Shown here: positions 5,234-7,793 of the stretch, piece after piece
Layout: every line of letters starts with the position of its first letter
Numbering within the stretch: position 1 is the stretch's first letter
Assembly (NCBI GenBank): GCA_034435395.1
Contig: DAOTXK010000010.1
Coordinates: 1 to 7,793 of the forward strand
Direction: 5' to 3'
From: DAOTXK01 sp034435395
Lineage (GTDB): Bacteria > Chloroflexota > Anaerolineae > Aggregatilineales > Ch27
Length of the DNA: 7,793 nucleotides
Translations under genes and position numbers: made by a program
Notes under the pieces: generated by a model
Told to the model about the DNA's origin: nothing
Databases searched by the model: none
What the model saw: the letters and a program-made list of their open reading frames with translations, nothing else

Positions 5234-6387
5234 ATCAGAGTCTCCAGCAGACGCCGCCGGATGATGTTGACGAAAACCAGCGCAAAAAACGTCGAGACGA
5301 ACAGCAGCAGATAGGCCAGCGCGGAAGACGTGCCCAGGTCCAACGCCCGCCACAGGTTATAAGCATGCAGCGTTATCGATTCAGTCGCCGTGCCCGGCCC
5401 CCCCTGGGTAAGGACCTGCGGCATATCAATGATCTTAAAGGCTTCGATCAGGCGGATGAGAATGACGGTGGTGCTGACCGGGATGATGTGCGGCAGGATG
5501 ATGTACCGGAACAGTTGCAGCCGATTGGCCCCATCCACCAGCGCCGCTTCGATCGGCTCCGTGGGCACACCCTCCAGCGCGGCCAGCAGGATGATGAACA
5601 TAAACGGCGTCCATTGCCAGATGTCCCCGATCAGGACGGCGGTGCGCGCCCCATGCCCGGTATCGATCCATGATAAATCCGATAACCCCAGCGCGATCCA
5701 CACCGGCGAGAAGGGGCCTTTCAGGGTATCGGTGATCATCCGGAACAGAAAACCGATCCCCACCGGCGTGATCATCATCGGCAGCAGGAAAATCACCCGG
5801 AAAAAGCGCCGGCCCGGCAGGTTTTGGGTGACGAGCAGCGCCAGCCCCAGGCCGAGCAGATATTGCAGCGCCACCCCCACCCAGACAAAGATCAGCGTCA
5901 CCACCAGGGTGCCCGGCAACCCCTCGCCGGTCAGGGTGTTAACCCCCAGCCAGGCAAACCAGGCGAGGATGACCACGGTCGCCAAGCGCCAGATCAGGCC
6001 CCTGACCGTGAGGCGGGCGTTGGCCAGGTATCGGAACAGGGCATACAGCAGCAGCCCCCACAGGACCAGCACCACCACCCAGGCCACCAGGGACAGGTCG
6101 CCAAATCGCCCCAGGAAGTGCCGCTGCTCGCTGCCCAGCAGCAATTTTTCATAGTTGAGCAGCCCGACGAACGTGACCTCGAAGCCGCCCCGCACAAACC
6201 GGATCCGGGACAGCGACGTGAACAGGGAAAGGATCAACGGAAAAAGCGACAGGAACAGCACAATCAGGACGGCGGGCAGCAGCAGCACATTCCTGGTTGG
6301 ATCGTGCCAGGGGGAAGTCCGCTCCGCCGTGCTTTGCACCGCGCTGTCCGAACGCATGGCGCTCAGCCTGTCTTGCCTGGCCCCCAT
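5230..6387 (-). CDS. CUT1 carbohydrate ABC transporter permease, MalF/UgpA type, with an extra membrane hairpin
   Basis: Partner membrane subunit of the sugar importer; 385 residues, against about 290-310 for UgpA-like proteins. The N-terminal 30 residues are polar and cytosolic. Helix 1 spans about 33-58, followed by the family motif F-V-G-L-x-N-Y (73-79). An unusual segment follows with two hydrophobic stretches, about 98-121 and 131-152. The conserved core comes next: helices about 160-186, 197-218, 250-272, 303-320 and 355-376. The EAA loop is E280-A-A-L-V-D-G286 with L-P at 298-299, and T-Q-G-G-P-G (327-332) is the usual motif before the last helix. The start at 6387 has only a weak SD (AAGGGA, 8 nt upstream); Met11 at 6357 is an alternative. 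Its TGA overlaps the ATG of the next permease by 4 bp. It lies 80 bp downstream of the binding-protein gene, separated by a hairpin. Confidence 0.93.
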   Translation of the reverse strand: MGARQDRLSAMRSDSAVQSTAERTSPWHDPTRNVLLLPAVLIVLFLSLFPLILSLFTSLSRIRFVRGGFEVTFVGLLNYEKLLLGSEQRHFLGRFGDLSLVAWVVVLVLWGLLLYALFRYLANARLTVRGLIWRLATVVILAWFAWLGVNTLTGEGLPGTLVVTLIFVWVGVALQYLLGLGLALLVTQNLPGRRFFRVIFLLPMMITPVGIGFLFRMITDTLKGPFSPVWIALGLSDLSWIDTGHGARTAVLIGDIWQWTPFMFIILLAALEGVPTEPIEAALVDGANRLQLFRYIILPHIIPVSTTVILIRLIEAFKIIDMPQVLTQGGPGTATESITLHAYNLWRALDLGTSSALAYLLLFVSTFFALVFVNIIRRRLLETLI

Positions 6388-6414
6388 AAGAGCATTCCCT
6401 TCGTTGCAAAGAAA

Positions 6415-6445
6415 CTACCTCGGAGGCCCAGAGCCTCCGAGGTAG
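6415..6445 (-). terminator. 13-bp hairpin with T-rich flank between binding protein and permease genes (attenuator or 3'-stabilising stem)
   Basis: CTACCTCGGAGGC (6415-6427) and GCCTCCGAGGTAG (6433-6445) form a perfect 13-bp stem with a 5-nt loop. On the transcribed minus strand the stem is followed at once by TTTCTTTG, which resembles an intrinsic terminator with an interrupted T run. It begins 22 nt past the binding-protein stop and ends 27 nt before the permease ATG. By analogy with malE-malF type operons, such an element lets the binding protein be made in excess over the membrane subunits by partial termination or mRNA protection. The structure is seen directly; the regulatory effect is inferred. 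Confidence 0.8.
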
Positions 6446-6467
6446 GATTGACACACGTCATCCACGG

Positions 6468-7793
6468 CTATTGGGTCACCCCCAGCGTACCCAGGTAAGC
6501 CGCCAGTTGATCCTCACGTCCGAGCTCGTCAGTGATTTCCTCCCACCGGTCGTAGATTTCCTGAGCCGCTTCCTCCGCCGTGAACTCCCCCGCCAGGAAC
6601 TGGCTGAGGACGGTATCGAGCACCACCTGTTGATAGCGCTGATTCTGCGGGATGCGCAGGTCCAGCATCATGTTCGGGCTGGACAGGCTGTCCTCGATAG
6701 CCCCCAGGTAGACCTCGGCGGCTGCCTGGCTGAAGCCCGCGTCGAGCCACGGCTGCAGATTCTCAAACTGCGAGATCCGATAGGGGTTGAAGCCCGTTCG
6801 ACCGATGGTCACATCGATGTTGGCCTGCGCCGGCTGGCTCATGTAGGAGAGGAAAGCATAAGCAGCGTCCTTCGCCTCCTGGGAGATGCCAGCGCTCACC
6901 CCGCCGGACCAGCCACCGTAAGCCGCAAAGGGGGCATGGTTGACACCGTCAATGGCATAGGGGCACACGGTCTCATCGCAGGGCACCAGCTCACCCGTGG
7001 CCCGATCGACCACCTCCGTGGCCCCCGGCAGGACGACAGCGCCCACCAGGTCCTGCACCGTTGACTGCTCCGGATCGACGGCCAGCGAGCCGATGTCGCC
7101 CCAGTCCAGGCTCAGGGCGCAGCGACCGGTGATGAACAGCGAGCGGGTATCGCCCACGTCCAGGTTGAACTCGTCCGGTGGGCCGTATTCATTGGTCTGG
7201 CGGTAGATCTCCAGGGCGCGGATGAAGCCCTCCGTGTTCACCAGCGGCTGCATGGTCTCCGTGTCAAAGAACGCGCCCTGTTGGGTCCCCAGGCTCTGCA
7301 GGTAGCCGCTGGCGATGGACAGGATCCACCAGTAGGCCTGCGCGCTGCGGCGCTTGGAGATGCAGGAGCCGTAGTCCCCTTCGCCATCGCCGTTCATGTC
7401 CTGGCCGTGCACGGCGGCAGCGACTTCCAGGTAGTCCTCCCAGCTCTGGGGCGGCTCCAGGCCGGCTGCTTCGAGCACGTCAATCCGGTAATAAACCATG
7501 TGGAAGTCGCCGTCCAGCGGGATGGTGTAGATCCGGCCTTCATAGGTCGCGCTGAAGTCGCGGAAGAAGGGGGCCACATCCTCCCACTCCAGGGCCTCGT
7601 CCGCCTCCACATAGGGCGTGAGGTCTTCCAGATAGCCGGGCACGATGTAGTCGACCATCCACTGCGGGGCGAAGACAAACGCATCATAACTGTTGGTCCC
7701 GGTTGCCTGGTCGGTGAGGATGGTCTGGTAGAGGTCGGCGAAGGGCACCGTCACGACGTTGACCGTGGCCCCGGTGAGAGCCTCAAAATCGGG
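6468..7793 (-). CDS. CUT1 ABC transporter extracellular solute-binding protein (family 1), N-terminus outside window
   Basis: The ligand-capturing subunit of the importer, exported to the cell surface (probably a lipoprotein, but the signal sequence lies beyond the window). The last 441 residues are present. The frame stays open to base 7793, starting P-D-F-E-A-L-T-G-A-T-V-N-V-V, the usual early region of family 1 binding proteins, so the GTG at 7754 is not the start. Next come a P-F-A-D-L-Y-Q segment, the W-M-V-D-Y-I-V region, a D-x-N-x-D-G-x-x-D loop at 7374-7400 that could bind calcium, and a C-terminal helical domain with G-G-W-S-G-G and F-L-S-Y-M-S-Q-P. Four Cys codons (7362, 7119, 6978, 6963) are present, the last two as C-x4-C. 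The stop is followed by a hairpin and then the two permease genes. Ligand specificity cannot be read; a sugar, oligosaccharide or polyol is expected. Confidence 0.92.
   Translation of the reverse strand, partial: PDFEALTGATVNVVTVPFADLYQTILTDQATGTNSYDAFVFAPQWMVDYIVPGYLEDLTPYVEADEALEWEDVAPFFRDFSATYEGRIYTIPLDGDFHMVYYRIDVLEAAGLEPPQSWEDYLEVAAAVHGQDMNGDGEGDYGSCISKRRSAQAYWWILSIASGYLQSLGTQQGAFFDTETMQPLVNTEGFIRALEIYRQTNEYGPPDEFNLDVGDTRSLFITGRCALSLDWGDIGSLAVDPEQSTVQDLVGAVVLPGATEVVDRATGELVPCDETVCPYAIDGVNHAPFAAYGGWSGGVSAGISQEAKDAAYAFLSYMSQPAQANIDVTIGRTGFNPYRISQFENLQPWLDAGFSQAAAEVYLGAIEDSLSSPNMMLDLRIPQNQRYQQVVLDTVLSQFLAGEFTAEEAAQEIYDRWEEITDELGREDQLAAYLGTLGVTQ

Noticed and set aside
5234..5353. N-terminal extension of the MalG-type permease to 5353
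   Set aside because: It would overlap the upstream permease by 124 bp; the ATG at 5233 has an SD and a classical ATGA overlap.
5390..6154. Long plus-strand open frame opposite the MalF-type permease
   Set aside because: Composition is Arg/Ser/Thr-rich and reflects the complement of membrane-helix codons; no motif or SD.
7752..7754. GTG as the start of the binding protein
   Set aside because: The frame continues upstream to the window edge with residues typical of the family's early region, so the gene is truncated by the window.

Overview
The window is GC-rich, gene-dense bacterial chromosome. A member of the Chloroflexota (Anaerolineae-like) is my best guess: the second gene is a secreted modular protein with a bacterial SH3 domain between Cys-rich and beta-rich modules, a style I associate with that phylum. 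This is recognition from memory, not a search. I see no tRNA, rRNA, CRISPR array, insertion sequence or attachment site.

Plus-strand half (1-3269). The window opens inside the 3' end of a small heat-shock protein (Hsp20), closed by a clear intrinsic terminator (224-255). A short leader with a perfect 16-bp tandem duplication (311-342) precedes a secreted SH3 + alpha/beta-hydrolase protein (352-2058). Next, 44 bp downstream, is a DUF89 protein of the ARMT1-like subfamily III type (2103-3269), with its metal-site motifs intact.

Minus-strand half (3273-7793). Read right to left, this is a CUT1-type carbohydrate ABC transporter followed by an aldolase. The order is: substrate-binding protein (5' end outside the window), a perfect 13-bp hairpin with a T-rich flank (6415-6445), a MalF/UgpA-type permease, a MalG-type permease overlapping it by ATGA, a roughly 270-bp spacer with three small hairpins, and a fructose-6-phosphate-aldolase-like protein (3273-3938). 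The aldolase probably starts at a TTG codon. No ATPase gene is present, so the importer needs one from elsewhere. The aldolase and the DUF89 gene converge with only 3 bp between their stop codons.

The likely joint role of the minus-strand genes is to import a sugar or polyol and cleave or form a keto-sugar (phosphate) by aldol chemistry. The substrate cannot be read from the sequence.

Most worth a second look: both permeases carry an extra hydrophobic hairpin (two predicted membrane helices) inserted into the usual six-helix fold; the aldolase keeps the Schiff-base Lys and most active-site residues but has Ser where FsaA has Asp6; and a bacterial ARMT1-like protein, from a family known for sugar-phosphate phosphatase activity, abuts a sugar-uptake/aldolase cluster.
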